Under the pieces are notes generated by a model. It did no database searches. It was not told the origin of the DNA and saw nothing but the letters and a program-made list of their open reading frames with translations. 64,000 nucleotides of DNA from Nematopogon swammerdamellus (taxonomy: Eukaryota > Arthropoda > Insecta > Lepidoptera > Adelidae), in assembly GCA_946902875.1 (NCBI GenBank), contig OX336336.1, positions 8,092,545-8,156,544 of the forward strand, written 5' to 3'. The position numbers and the translations under genes are program-made. Below are positions 12,223-22,549 of this stretch, in pieces. Position 1 is the first letter of the stretch. The number at the start of each line of letters is the position of its first letter.

Positions 12223-12547
12223 ATTTTGGGTAGGTTCAGAGTGAGCCCTGATTTTAGAAATTATTCCCAATTATCGGATGCATGCAAGCAAATCCGAAAG
12301 CAACAGCTAACAATATATAAATTTTTGAAATGTGTTAATTAAGCCCTTTCATTTGATCCCCAACATGGCATCATTAAAAAAAATTAGGTCATGACTTTAT
12401 ATCCTTTATAGGGCGCCATATACAATTTTATGGGACGTCACATAGCCTCTATCCAGCGTCAAGACGCATCCAACGATACCTCATTTGTCAAATTATGATA
12501 AGTAGTTTCGAAGTTATGAGGGAACAGATGATACATACATACATACA

Positions 12548-12581
<34 letters not shown>

Positions 12582-12905
12582 CATACATACATACATACAT
12601 ACATACATACATACATACACACATACACACATACATACATACATACATACATACATACATACATACATACACACACACATACATACATACATACATACAT
12701 ACATACATACATACATACATACATACATACATACATACATACATACATACACACATACATACATACACACATACATACATACATACATACATACACACAT
12801 ACATACATACATACCGGTCAAACACATAACTGTCCTTTTCGCTTCGCCGTAGTCGGGTAAAAATAAGAATCTTTTCGCTAATAGTGCGGGCATACGGCTA
12901 CGTAC
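12223..12905 (+). mobile_element. interspersed repeat with (ACAT)n microsatellite
   Basis: Unique-looking flanks on both sides (TTGATCCCCAACATGGCATC; CGCTTCGCCGTAGTCGGGTA) enclose a long tetranucleotide run directly after TTTCGAAGTTATGAGG. The same microsatellite position after GAGTTATGGAGGAACATAC is seen in the CCGCGG-type copies, so microsatellite growth at this spot is a feature of these repeats. Long open frames on both strands are artefacts of the tetranucleotide repeat. Confidence 0.6.
12533..12814. repeat. (ACAT)n / (ACAC) microsatellite
   Basis: About 280 bp of ACAT repeats with scattered ACAC interruptions, ending at ACATACCGGTCAAAC. Confidence 0.98.
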
Positions 12906-13225
12906 AATATAATAAACATACGATCAAAATAACTTAAATAAATAGGAACTCCAGTTAAGTAAATATCCGCTAACATCGACTTGCAAAAACACTTTACATA
13001 GGTTTGCACCTAAAATTTATCAAATAGATACCTACCTAACGAAGTAAACCTACATAATATTATGAATCGAATTAAATAAGATACTCTGGCTCGAGACAAT
13101 GCATATACACCACGTGGCATACACACACCGCGCTCCGCCAGATCGCACCCCGCGCCTCCGCCCCCGCCGCTAGCCTCCGGCAGCTAGCCGCCATAAACCG
13201 CCGCCGTCGCCGCGCCGCGCCGCTT
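12906..13225. other. non-coding with a GC-rich patch
   Basis: 13120-13225 is very GC-rich (CGCCTCCGCCCCCGCC, CCGCCGCCGTCGCCGCGCC) within AT-rich DNA. No exon or promoter can be supported. A CpG-rich regulatory patch or decayed repeat are both possible. Confidence 0.35.
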
Positions 13226-13513
13226 TTATTTCGATTCGATTTGTATGGGAGCCACATCTTAGCGTAGCCGGAAGTGAATTTTAGTTAGCCTATCCTGTGT
13301 CCCGTATAGTAAAATGGGCTTCTACAAAGTTTCATCAAATTCGGATGATGGCTTTAAGAGTTATGGAGGAACATACATACATACATAGAGAAAAGATTTC
13401 TAAAAATCGTCAATTTAGCTTTAGTATCATATATAGAGGCTACAAACTGAATATTTCCTAAAACAAAGTAACTTACTCCATGACCATCCCTTACAGATTT
13501 ATTATTAGTATTG
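13226..13513 (+). mobile_element. CCGCGGCTTCG-type repeat, headless copy
   Basis: Carries the body blocks GAGCCACATCTTAGCGTA, AGCCTATCCTGTGTCCCGTA, TTCGGATGATGG, CATACATACATACAT, AGTAACTTACTCCATGACCA and the end ATTTATTATTAGTATTGAT. The CTAGCTTTTGCCCGCGG head is missing. Confidence 0.75.
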
Positions 13514-13750
13514 ATTTGCTGCGTTTGAGGCTCTCCGCCCCAGCCTCGGCCGCGCCAGCCGCTCTTGAAGATGTCCTAACGTGACTTGGAGCCAATGAGA
13601 ACAAAAGTGGCATCCCACATCAAAGAACTACCCTTAGTCCATGGCACTAAGGTGATAGCATCGGGCCTCTTTCCATCCAGCCGGGAATAACCGCGAGGTT
13701 CTAGGATGCACGGTATATTTGCCGTTAGAAGCGTGGACTTTATAATAAAA
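13514..13750 (-). pseudogene. retroelement ORF fragment (post-RT domain)
   Basis: On the minus strand the sequence reads LEPRGYSRLDGKRPDAITL, then VPWTKGSSLMWDATFV, then after a one-base frameshift SHVRTSSRAAGAAEAGAESL. I recall this type of segment (PD-x-TL-x-PW...W-D...SH...LKR) at the end of reverse-transcriptase ORFs of animal retroelements. The frameshift and lack of an upstream RT make it a dead fragment. The element class is not determined. Confidence 0.55.
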
Positions 13751-13784
13751 TTTAAATTAAATTAACTCAATTTTAATATTAATT

Positions 13785-14243
13785 AACTTTATTCGAGATG
13801 GTTTAGCTTCTTCCTGAACGCAGCTCGGCCTTCGGCCTCGCCCTTAGTTGCTTGCTTTCTTCGAGATGGTTTATCATTTGTCAGAACGTAGCTCGGCCTT
13901 CGGCCTCGCCTTAGTTACTTACTTTCTTCAATATGGTTTAGCTTCTTCCTGAACGCAGCTCGGCCTGCGGCCTCGCCCATAGTTACTTACTTTCTTCGAG
14001 AAGGTTTATGGTCTTCCAGAATAGAGCTCGGCCTTCGGCCTCGCCCTTAGTTACTTACTTTCTTCAAAAATGTTTTTCTTCTTCCTGAACTCAGCTCCGC
14101 CTTCCGCCTCGCCCTTAGTTACTTTCATCGAGAAAGAATATCGTTTACGTGAGCGCAGATCCGCCTTCGGGCCCGCCTTTAGTTACTTACTTTCTTTTTT
14201 TTTAATACGAATTTCACGCGAGCGAAGCCGCGGGCAACAGATA
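13785..14243 (-). repeat. second 68-bp array, reverse orientation, with element head
   Basis: About six units in reverse complement (GCTCGGCCTTCGGCCTCGCC at about 13823, 13891, 14030 and degenerate versions). It ends at its right side with GAATTTCACGCGAGCGAAGC and CGCGGGCAACAG, the reverse complement of the CCGCGG-type head. It is the mirror image of 10713-11855 and shows that head plus array travel together. Confidence 0.85.
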
Positions 14244-14995
14244 TATAAATTGTATTGCACCAATGACAGCGACATAACTTCGACTTTCAATTATTATTTT
14301 TATTTATCAAACAATTTGTCACCGGCCAGCTCACGTCGAGATGACAGTTCTCCGTTGTCAACATGACATTTAAAATAGTTTTTTACCTTTACTTTGGATT
14401 ACGTGATTTTTATTATATTTTTTAATTATTATGTTCATCCGGGATATACACTGTCACTATAAAAAGTTTCGTCAAATTCCGTTCAGTGGTTTTTGCGAGA
14501 TGCGCTTACAAATAGACATTTTTGCATTTACGATTTTATGATATGTATAGAAAGAATAGATATGTATAGACTATTGTGTTCAAGTTATAAAAAAGAAGAA
14601 CTGTCATTTTCGTTGTATCTACTTATTTTTAAATTTCGAATGAATATTTTATTCAAATTGTATTTGCTGACAGTTCTCAAGATATAATTATGCACTTTGG
14701 ACTACGTGATTTTAAACGCGCAATAATGTTTATAATTGTTAATTTTTTTTTTATTTTTGTTATTTTTTTTTACGTATTATGTTAACCCGGCATATAAACT
14801 GCCACTATACAAAGTTTCGTCTAATTCCGTTCAGTGGTTTTTGCGTGATGCGCGTACAGACAAACAAACAAACAAACAAAAATTTTTAAAACTGTTCTAA
14901 CATGTTCAGTATCTCATTTTAAGCCACCCTGGTTAGTTTTTTTCCGAATACATTCAATGTACAGACTTTCTTACCTCTACGATTTTATTATATGT
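14244..14995 (+). repeat. two related copies of a repeat tail
   Basis: Two diverged copies lie in direct order, about 14335-14560 and 14670-14885. Each has GACAGTTCTC, then a TTTGGATTACGTGATTTT or TTTGGACTACGTGATTTT block, a T-rich run, an ATGTTCATCCGG or ATGTTAACCCGG block, and TTCCGTTCAGTGGTTTTTGC followed by GATGCGC. The second ends in a (CAAA)n run at 14862-14880. Confidence 0.6.
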
Positions 14996-15029
14996 ATAGA
15001 TAAAATAAGTCCTTTAAAATAATTAAAGC

Positions 15030-15185
15030 TAAACAGAAAAAATATTATGTTAACTTATCTATAAAAATAAATCTACCTATAAATAAAAATAGCCGTCCAT
15101 TAGCAAGATCCCTAGCTAGACTGAAGCGGTGGCGCGGCGTTCCCATCTGGATCGACAGGCTGATCCGATGTATATAATATGTATT
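15030..15185 (+). mobile_element. relative of the 163-bp tandem repeat
   Basis: Shares TATAAAAATAAATCTACCTA, GTCCATTAGCA, GACTGAAGCGG and GGCGTTCCCATCTGGATCG with the tandem array at 40541-41240, as a single diverged unit. Confidence 0.5.
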
Positions 15186-15609
15186 TGCAAATGTATATAA
15201 GTATGTATCTTTATTATTTATTATTGTAGTTATGAATATACTGTAATATATGTATTACATTACAGTAGGTATATTTCTCACCCAAAACATAAACTTGGCC
15301 GTTCAGCGGGCGAACGTCTGCTTCGAGTCTTGGGGCTGCTGTCACAGTCCCTATGGACGAGCTTATTATTTTAATTTAGTTATTAGTTTCATTATACTGT
15401 GTTGTTTTTTTTTCCTTTGTTTTTAATAATATAAACAGCTGTAATAAAACTTTTACCCAATAATTATATAATGAATGAGGTATATAAATATTTTTATCTC
15501 ACAAAATTTCGCACTACCCATAATCCCAGGTATGACTGGTAGATAACGCATTTAGGCTGTAAGTCCGTCTTTTGCCACTTTATGTAATATTGTTTATTGT
15601 TGTATATTG

Positions 15610-15735
15610 TTTATTAAGCATTTATTAGACAGCATGACTGTACTCGAATTTTGTTACAATTTTTTCTATCCGATTCGATTACACCCACGAAGAAGAACCG
15701 GTAAGAAACTTCGCAGGGCTTTTTTTTTCATAATC
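15610..15735 (+). mobile_element. short interspersed repeat, pair with 58063-58175
   Basis: CTATCCGATTCGATTACACC, CACGAAGAAGAACCGG and AAGAAACTTCGCAGGG are repeated in the same order at 58063-58175. Both copies end in T-rich sequence and TTTCA. Class unknown. Confidence 0.55.
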
Positions 15736-16494
15736 ATTTAATCATATAGTGCAATAAAGGTTTTTTTTTCATCTCATTACTACCTCAACAGAATTGGCTC
15801 TGCTTGTTGCAGCATAGTATCACAGAATACTAAATAGGCACTGATAGTATGGAGAAATAATGTGAACTATATTAATATATTTCTTTTTTATTTACGAGCG
15901 AATCGTTAAAAGTAATTGATTTTAAAATATTTCTAAATATTCAAGGTTACTTGATAAGAGATGTTCTCAATCTTATAATGCGAAAGCTGTTTATCTGTCG
16001 CTTTTCAACTCATCAAATAGACTCAAAATTGCGAGAGAAAAAAACTCCGGGCAAGACTATTTAATCTGCATCAAATCATATATTGAGCCGACGACATCCA
16101 AACTATCTACTTGAGGATATTAATAAAACAGCCCCTCTTTCGGCACCTTGGATCGATGTGGCAGGGGGAAGGTCGCCGCCGTGGGAGGCCGCACGAATAT
16201 CGTCACTGGACGATAGAGGAAATTGCTTTTGTCGTGTGACGCCATCATAGAATTTGGGTAATTTAATAGAGAGCTTTCGTGATAATAATGTGAAAATAGA
16301 ACTATGTAAATTCGATAATTGGGGCAACTAATACATGGATGTAATTAAGTTTATGGCGGCAGTGTTAGGTTGTAAAGAATTAAAAGTAGAAATACTAAAA
16401 TAATACCATAAATTGGGTTAAAGATCCGTCCGATTCGTCTACCTACTGAATGCATAAGATCGACAAAATTATTACATCAACTTTAGAATTTTGA
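15736..16494. other. non-coding, nothing recognised
   Basis: AT-rich sequence without recognisable features. The small minus-strand ORF at 16103-16327 shows no domain. Confidence 0.4.
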
Positions 16495-16860
16495 GAGCCT
16501 CGGTAGCTAAGTGGTGCGGTCGGTCGACTGTCGATGGGATCATAAGCACACCGTCGCTATTGAATGTTAAGCAACGCTGGGTGCGGTCAGTTGATGGATG
16601 GGTGACCGCTCGACCGTTGGAGGCTGACCGTGGTTCGGATTCCACGTAAAACTGTAGGTCCCTTCACTTCTTACCTTACTATGTGGTAGGGTTTAACCCG
16701 CCCGGGTTGATGAATGAAAGGTCTTTTGAAACGGCTATAATGTAGCCGACACGACCGAAAGGAAGCACTGACATGACACATAGTTCACCAAGGTGTTATG
16801 GGCTGACATCATGGATGTAGTAGGTGATATAGGCAAGCGTGTCAGTTTCCATAAAAAAAT
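16495..16860 (+). mobile_element. composite 5S/tRNA-headed SINE, copy 1
   Basis: The head has GCCTCGGTAGCTAAGTGGTG (A-box like), then a 5S-like block GTTAAGCAACGCTGGG / GATGGATGGGTGACCG (about 16565-16608), then GGTTCGGATTCC (B-box like). The body has GGTAGGGTTTAACCCGCCCG and CCGACACGACCGAAAGG, and the tail is GTGTCAGTTTCCATAAAAAA. A short local duplication of the GTCGACTGTCG/CACCGTCGCT region lies between the A box and the 5S block. Confidence 0.8.
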
Positions 16861-18116
16861 ATTAGTCATGGTTTTTTGAACCCTCAGTCAGAGAGACGTA
16901 TGGGAATCATGAGTGAATTCTATATTCTGAGGGAATTCTAAAGGGTTACTAATGCGTATAAATAAAACGTTCCCTCATAAGTGGCAATAAAATTGTAATT
17001 TCTCACTAACGCAGCGCTTTACCTCGGGAAGGTTGAACTCGTATTCGCATGCGCCTATAGTTTTGTATCAGCTGTTGTTCTTCATGTTGATGAGTATTTT
17101 GATGAGGTCTCCGCCGTCTGTGCCGTCGTTAAAGCTTCCAGCTCGAGCGTTTATTGCAGCTCTTTCAACTCCACCAATGTTAATTTCATTTGAATTTTTC
17201 TTTGAATATTTTGCTTTACATTCCGCGTTGTTTATTTCAGTCTTGCGCAGTTTATCGCTCTTCTTAGTATTATACATATTCAGGCTATCTCGAATATATT
17301 TTTTTGCATATTTTCATTCTTGTACTTTCTCATAGTTGACTATCTGTGTGTGTGCTCCTTACATTAAAATGGAATGAAATTGGAAAATTTGCAAAACGTT
17401 GTAATTTTTAAAATCTCGCCATAGATGTTTAAAGCATATCAAAGACAAACGCACATCTACATGTCGACAACGCATTGTAATTAAAATAAAGCTAGACTTT
17501 AAAGTATCCTCGAACTGTCATGTCCTATAAGCAATTTCCTTCAAAGGACAAATCAATGCTTTTAAAATAACATTTAGATCGTTATGCGTTTCTTCGTAAT
17601 TTCGCAAAAGGAGTGATCGCAGGCGGTGATTATTCAGATTGTAAATGAATGAAACATTATCTTCAGGCTAATTAACATAATCTGTTATTCCATTAACTGC
17701 ACTTTATGTGTGCGCGCACACACACACACACTACATCGCCACGTTACCAGGAGACGCGGCGCCGGAGTCTGGCCTCAGGCGTAATACTCATCAATAACAG
17801 CATGTGGAAATAGATCCAGCAGTGGTTGTTTTAGCATAGCCTGGTTCGCGACGCTGCGCAGCTCGCGCCTCCGCCGCTGCCGCCTCCGCAGGCGCCATGC
17901 GACCCAACCCAATAACAAATTAAATCGCGTGTCAAGAGCTCTCTTATCTTCGAGAGATCAGTGATTCATAAATTTAAAACACTAATCACGTTATTGCGTG
18001 AAAACTTTCTGTTAAACATTAAAAGGTTCAATGGAATTCATTAAGTTCATTTGCTAACCACTACACCACGCTTGGGCTTCCAGCGGGACTAACAAAAATA
18101 CTGTTCGTTGTTGCAG
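16861..18116. other. sequence upstream of exon 1, nothing assigned
   Basis: Contains a (CA)n run at 17709-17731 and a GC-rich patch at 17838-17896 (GCGCCTCCGCCGCTGCCGCC). I cannot support a TATA box or initiator. The AG at 18115-18116 is preceded by CTGTTCGTTGTTGC, an acceptable splice acceptor, so the transcription start may lie further upstream in a non-coding exon I cannot place. Confidence 0.4.
17709..17731. repeat. (CA)n microsatellite
   Basis: A short run of CA dinucleotides preceded by GTGTGCGCG. Confidence 0.9.
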
Positions 18117-18344
18117 ATCTCGGCGATCCTCCGCCCACCTCGCTCAACACACTGAGAACGGCAGATGGAATAATAGTTTGTGATGGTGACACAAATCGAT
18201 ATCTACAGAAACTTGCGTCCGAGAGGACGGCGGAGGTCGTAGTAACCGCTTCGTGAAAGGCTGAATAATACATTAGATGATACGCTAACATTAATGACCA
18301 AAAAGTGCCTGCCGATAGAGCGAATCAATACAATCGACTAGAAG
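18117..18344 (+). promoter_or_regulatory. probable 5' UTR with four upstream ORFs
   Basis: The sequence between a possible acceptor (TTGCAG ending at 18116) and the start codon. If transcribed it holds four short upstream ORFs: 18165-18173, 18183-18242 (19 codons), 18277-18288 and 18294-18341 (15 codons). The last is in the main frame and ends in TAG at 18339-18341, three bases before the start ATG. That in-frame stop supports 18345 as the true start. Translation of the main ORF would need leaky scanning or reinitiation. The left boundary is inferred. Confidence 0.45.
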
Positions 18345-18919
18345 ATGTACCTGAACAATAGGAGAAACCTGGTGTTCAGGTGCAGCATAGTGATTAATGT
18401 CGCCGTGTTGCTATACGCGGCCGTGCAGCTGACGGGTAACGGTGGGCCGGTCTCCGTCGAGTGGGTGCCGCTGCACGTGGACGGCGCCGACCGGAGTCTT
18501 AACTCAATCGTGGAGCCCAGAGACGCGAGCTTGAAGCCGCTGAGGTACGACGATGAGGCGACGACTCCGCACAAGCTGGCGTCGACGGTAGCTTCGAACA
18601 GGAGCTCGTCGAGCACGGCGTCCGTGCTGGAGATAGAGAAGCGGATCCTAGCGTCGGCCGTGCCGTTGGAGCCGGAGTTCTTCGAGCTGGACCAGCAGGA
18701 CGAGAACGCCCTGTCGGAGGCGACGTTGGCGCGGCTGCGCACGCTGCTGGGCTGCCGGGACAAACAATTCGCGCCGATGACGCGGCAGCGCGGCGAGTTC
18801 TGGTCTCTCGTGAACTACGTGCGCGCCGACCACGGCTCCGTGCTGTGCCACGAGTCCGTCACCTACACCACGCACGCCGGCTTCGAGTTCCTAGACAACG
18901 TGCTGCCTCTAGTCGAGAG
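18345..18919 (+). CDS. B4GAT1-like: B4GAT1-like glycosyltransferase, coding exon 1 (N-terminus)
   Basis: Encodes residues 1-191 and two bases of codon 192 of a type II Golgi membrane protein related to beta-1,4-glucuronyltransferase 1 / LARGE-type enzymes (Glyco_transf_49), which in animals extend dystroglycan-type O-glycans. Residues 1-9 are a short, Arg-containing cytoplasmic tail, and residues 10-29 (FRCSIVINVAVLLYAAVQL) form a signal anchor. About 30-130 is a low-complexity stem with a Ser-rich stretch. Residues 131-191 start the catalytic region (LGCRDKQFAP, WSLVNYVRADHGSVLCHES, VTYTTHAGFEFLDNVLPLVER). The exon has much higher GC content than its surroundings, as expected for coding DNA. 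The start is chosen because TAG lies in frame three bases upstream. The donor is GAGAG|GTAACC, and codon 192 (Arg) is completed by exon 2, giving VERWMAPVSLAV, a well-conserved family join. The family is known to me; substrate and partner are inferred. Confidence 0.9.
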
Positions 18920-20382
18920 GTAACCTTCTCTTCTAACCTTTTTCATGCTTCTTTAAACAGTCATACAAATGATGATCGGTGGAACTAGTATAGCTAGCTA
19001 GACAGACCTTGTATATTGGAGTATAGTTATGTACATATTATCTCACTCTCACTATTTTCAATCTTATTTTGGAGTCGTGCCTATTACATTACCGGTCTGT
19101 TTAGTTTTTTCCGTTCCGTCCACAAAATAGTTATTATCTCACTCCCTGTGCATTTTTGGATGAGGGATATCATACATATAACTTTTGCGTATTACTTGCA
19201 AGCACAGTGTAATTTTTTTTTAACCGAAATTTTCAAAATCATGCTCGGATAGATCAAAACAAAAATATATGTTGCCAAGATGAGACAAGATTGTTTTTAA
19301 GTATATTTCTTAGCAGCCGTCTTCTGTTCTTCGCGTTATGCGAATCTTATCATTTAACCTTACGCAAATAACTTGTAAACTCCTCTACAAACAGCGCTCG
19401 TCCGGTGTGACTAAATCGCGACGTCACTTCTCAAGGTTTTTCTCTGATAGATAAGAGGCTGTCAGTAAAATCTCAATCTCGGCAGCGGACAGGCCAGGCG
19501 GCTAATTAAAGGTAAGCCCGAGGTTACCTTAATTGCCTATTCAACGTTCGTACAAATTATGGAAATTAGTCAAAATTGAAACTGTTGTTTAGCTAGGTAT
19601 AACCATAAATAATTTATCCAACTAAGTATGTTTTACTCAAACGTAGCATCGCAGATAGATAACCCTTAGGTGTTCATTATGTCATAGCAAACTGCTGGAC
19701 CACGTGCGTATCATAATATGTTATCGTAACAAGACATTTGACTACTGACGACGACGTGTGTAAATTGAGGAGAGATTTAGTTCGTGCTCAAAGCAGCAAC
19801 AGGTACAGTCTATTCTAAAAGGGTAGATGCAACTACAGAAATATTATGTCAAAATAACAAAAAATTACGCGAAAATTACACTTTTCGAGTTGATTACGTT
19901 ATCATTGTCAAGTACCTACATCATGATTCAATTTAATTTATAAATATTGAAATTGACTCTGCTCTACTTTTTATAGGTAAATAAGTAAATGCTGACCCTT
20001 GTCTTGTACCTTGCTGCCGTATGACAGCCGCGCGCTACTTACATTATTTGCTCAGCAAAAAAATAAATAAGCGAAACACGTAAATGAATGCGTTGCATCA
20101 AGTGGCGGCACGAGGACGGCTAACTGCTGATTATCTTCCTTCCTATTGCGCAGAGGAAATGCAAAAAGTGTAACAGCTCGTGCCAGAATGCGGGTTGTGC
20201 AAGTTGCGCCAACACCGCGACGTGTCGTGACCGAGCCGAGTGGGCAGAGCCGTCAAACAGCCGTCAGTCCGCGCCGAAAGAGCTCATTGTGTGGTCTCTT
20301 GAGCAATCCTTCAAATGTTTGATGGCTTCTTCAAAATTTTAAACAACCCGTGAAATAGGTACACGATAGTTAGACGTTCTAT
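18920..20382. other. start of intron 1, no repeat assigned
   Basis: AT-rich intronic DNA without a recognised repeat or gene. The plus-strand ORF at 19016-19252 shows no domain. Confidence 0.4.
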
Positions 20383-21706
20383 TTTTAACCGACTTCCAAA
20401 AAAGGAGGAGGTTCTCAATTCGTCTGTATGTTTTTTTTTTTTTATTTTTTTTTTTTTTTTTATTTTTTTGTATGTTTGTAACACGATTTCTCCGTCAATT
20501 GAGGGCCGATTTAGAAAATTCTTTTTTTGTTAGTTAGGTCATACTTCCGAGGTGGTCCCATTTCAATTTTATCGAAATTGGTTCAGTGGTTTTCGAAAAA
20601 TCAGCATAATACTATGGTGTGTGGTTACCTTCAGCAAAACTTGTGATGTGGTCGTTTTCGGCAATTTTTCAGTTTGATAAATTAGTATGGTGTGTGGTTA
20701 CCTTCAGCAAAACATTTGTGATGTGGACTTATTCAGCAATTTGCAGTCTGACACATATGGCGAATAATTCTGTACCACTTCAATCGATTTCGATTATTCG
20801 ATTTCGATTATTCTTTTTTATGTAATATTACTAAAAAGAATGAAATAAAAACTGTTTTAAAAAATATTAAACCGATTTCCAAAAAACAAAAAAAAAAAAA
20901 CTAAAAAGTATTAAATACCTAATATTTTGAAATTTTCTCTGTCCTGTTGAAATACATGAATCGATATACTAGTGATACATATTCGGACCCTTGTTTCATG
21001 AATATTCTAAATTTGAAATTTTTTTATCTTTTCCGACCGGCGTTTAATTTATTATGGTACCTGGCCAGTACCTACTGTACCGAGTACCATCGAGCTGGTT
21101 TGATGAAGGAGACAGAAGGTGGCCATAGGAACTCCTAAACTACACATGATAAACCCATCGTGTTTGGGCTCGTTGCATTTGTCTTCACGAGAAATTTACT
21201 TTAGACCTAAAAGATTCTCAATTCGACGGTATGTTTTCTTTTTTTGGATGTTTGTTACGCGATTACTCCGTCAATTGTGGGCCGATTTTGAAAATTCTTT
21301 TTTTTTTTATTTGAAAGGGGATAACCCTGAGGTTTTTGAAGTGAAAACTTCTTTAGCGGCTCTTGGCACTTTTTTAGGTGGGTAAAAATGTATAACTCGC
21401 GACATCGCGTCAGCGTCATTTTTAAAATGAAACCTTAAGTCATTGCGTTAAGGGTTAAGTTAGAGTGGCACGGGATCTGCCGGCACTCCCGGAGTGCAAC
21501 TGTTAAGTAGGGTTCCGTAACACGTTTATGTCTGTCCATTCTACTAAGTTCTGCAAAATGAATGTAGGGTTCCGTAACATATATGCATGTCTATCCGTTC
21601 TACTAAATTTTACAATTTTCAACCAAGGTCCTCCGACGGTTATTTTATAATAAAAGTAGGGTTCCGTAACACGTTTATGTCTGTCCATTCTACTAAGTTC
21701 TGCAAC

Positions 21707-22050
21707 ATCACCTACAACGTCCGTGATGTCAGCCCATAACACCAGTGCCATGTCAGTGCTTCCCCCTTTGATCGTGCTGACTACACTGAACTGGTCGGAA
21801 AACACAAACTATTTACATAGCCGTTTCGACCGACGTTTAATTCAGTGCGGTGGTACCAACCCGGGAAGGTTAAACCCTACCACCAAGTAAAATTACGAGG
21901 GAAGGGACTTACAGTTTTACGAGGAATCCGAACCTTGGTCAGCCTCCAACGGTCAGCGGTCACCCATCTAAGTACTGACCGCACCCAGCGTTGCTTAAAA
22001 TTCAATAGCGACAGTTGACTGTCTGCACCACTGAGCTATCGAAGCTGACG
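21707..22050 (-). mobile_element. composite 5S/tRNA SINE inside left palindrome arm
   Basis: Antisense copy running from the GTCAGCTTCGATAGCTCAGT head (at 22050) through the 5S-like block (about 21954-22000) and GGTTCGGATTCC to the ACGTTGTAGGTGATGT end. The far 3' tail is missing. It is mirrored at 24919-25262. Confidence 0.8.
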
Positions 22051-22189
22051 TGGTCCTATTTTAATTGGGTCAAGATCGGATTGGAAAGCGAGGCGGAATC
22101 GCGAGGCCGAAGGCCGAGCGATTCCGCCGAGTACATTAATAGCAAAAAATTACTAAAAAAAACTGTGAAATAAAAAAAAAGTTTTAAAA

Positions 22190-22540
22190 AACATAAAACC
22201 GACTTCCTAAAAAAAGGAAAACTAAAAAACTATTCAAAATAAAAATATAAAAACCGCCTTCAAAAATATATGAAATAAAAACTTAAAAAAAAAAAAACGA
22301 ACCCTAGAGTTGAAGGCGGTGCTAAAGCAAGCAAAAATGATGCATGAAAGAAAACATGAGTGGATGATAATATCCTTTGTGATTTGTGTAGCCTTTTTAG
22401 CACCGCCTTCAACTCTAGGGTTCGTTTTTTTTTTTTTAAGTTTTTATTTCATATATTTTTGAAGGCGGTTTTTATATTTTTATTTTGAATAGTTTTTTAG
22501 TTTTCCTTTTTTTAGGAAGTCGGTTTTATGTTTTTTAAAA
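22190..22540. repeat. inner hairpin with 62-bp core, left arm
   Basis: Arms of about 140 bp (AAAACATAAAACCGACTTCC ... AACCCTAGAGTTGAAGGCGG) pair with their reverse complement (CCGCCTTCAACTCTAGGGTT ... GGAAGTCGGTTTTATG). They surround a core reading GCAAGCAAAAATGATGCATG ... GATTTGTGTAGCC. The same hairpin occurs at 24427-24778 and, diverged, at 3631-4015 and 4690-4905. Confidence 0.9.
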
Positions 22541-22549
22541 CTTTTTTTT

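Larger units (their letters stand above)
20383..22549 (+). repeat. left arm of 6.2-kb palindrome
   Basis: Starts TTTTAACCGACTTCCAAAAA and ends AGGAAGTCGGTTTTATG plus a T run, so the arm itself is bounded by short inverted ends (AACCGACTTCC / GGAAGTCGGTT). Its reverse complement is 24419-26584. Pairwise positions add to 46967, and open frames in the two arms differ by only a few residues. It contains low-complexity A/T runs, a threefold repeat of GTAGGGTTCCGTAACA-type units (21508-21706), an antisense SINE (21707-22050) and an inner hairpin (22190-22540). No transposase ORF is visible. Confidence 0.95.

Noticed and set aside
12459..12893. Long open frames of His-Thr-Tyr or Met-Tyr-Val-Cys repeats on both strands
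   Set aside because: They are translations of the (ACAT)n microsatellite, not genes.
18338..18763. 141-codon open frame antisense to exon 1
   Set aside because: Shadow of a GC-rich coding exon. The plus-strand frame has family motifs, a signal anchor and correct splice phase.
20947..21385. Identical open frames in the two palindrome arms as a possible transposase
   Set aside because: Frames are short (63 and 88 codons), rich in Phe/Tyr/Leu from A/T runs, and contain no catalytic motif.
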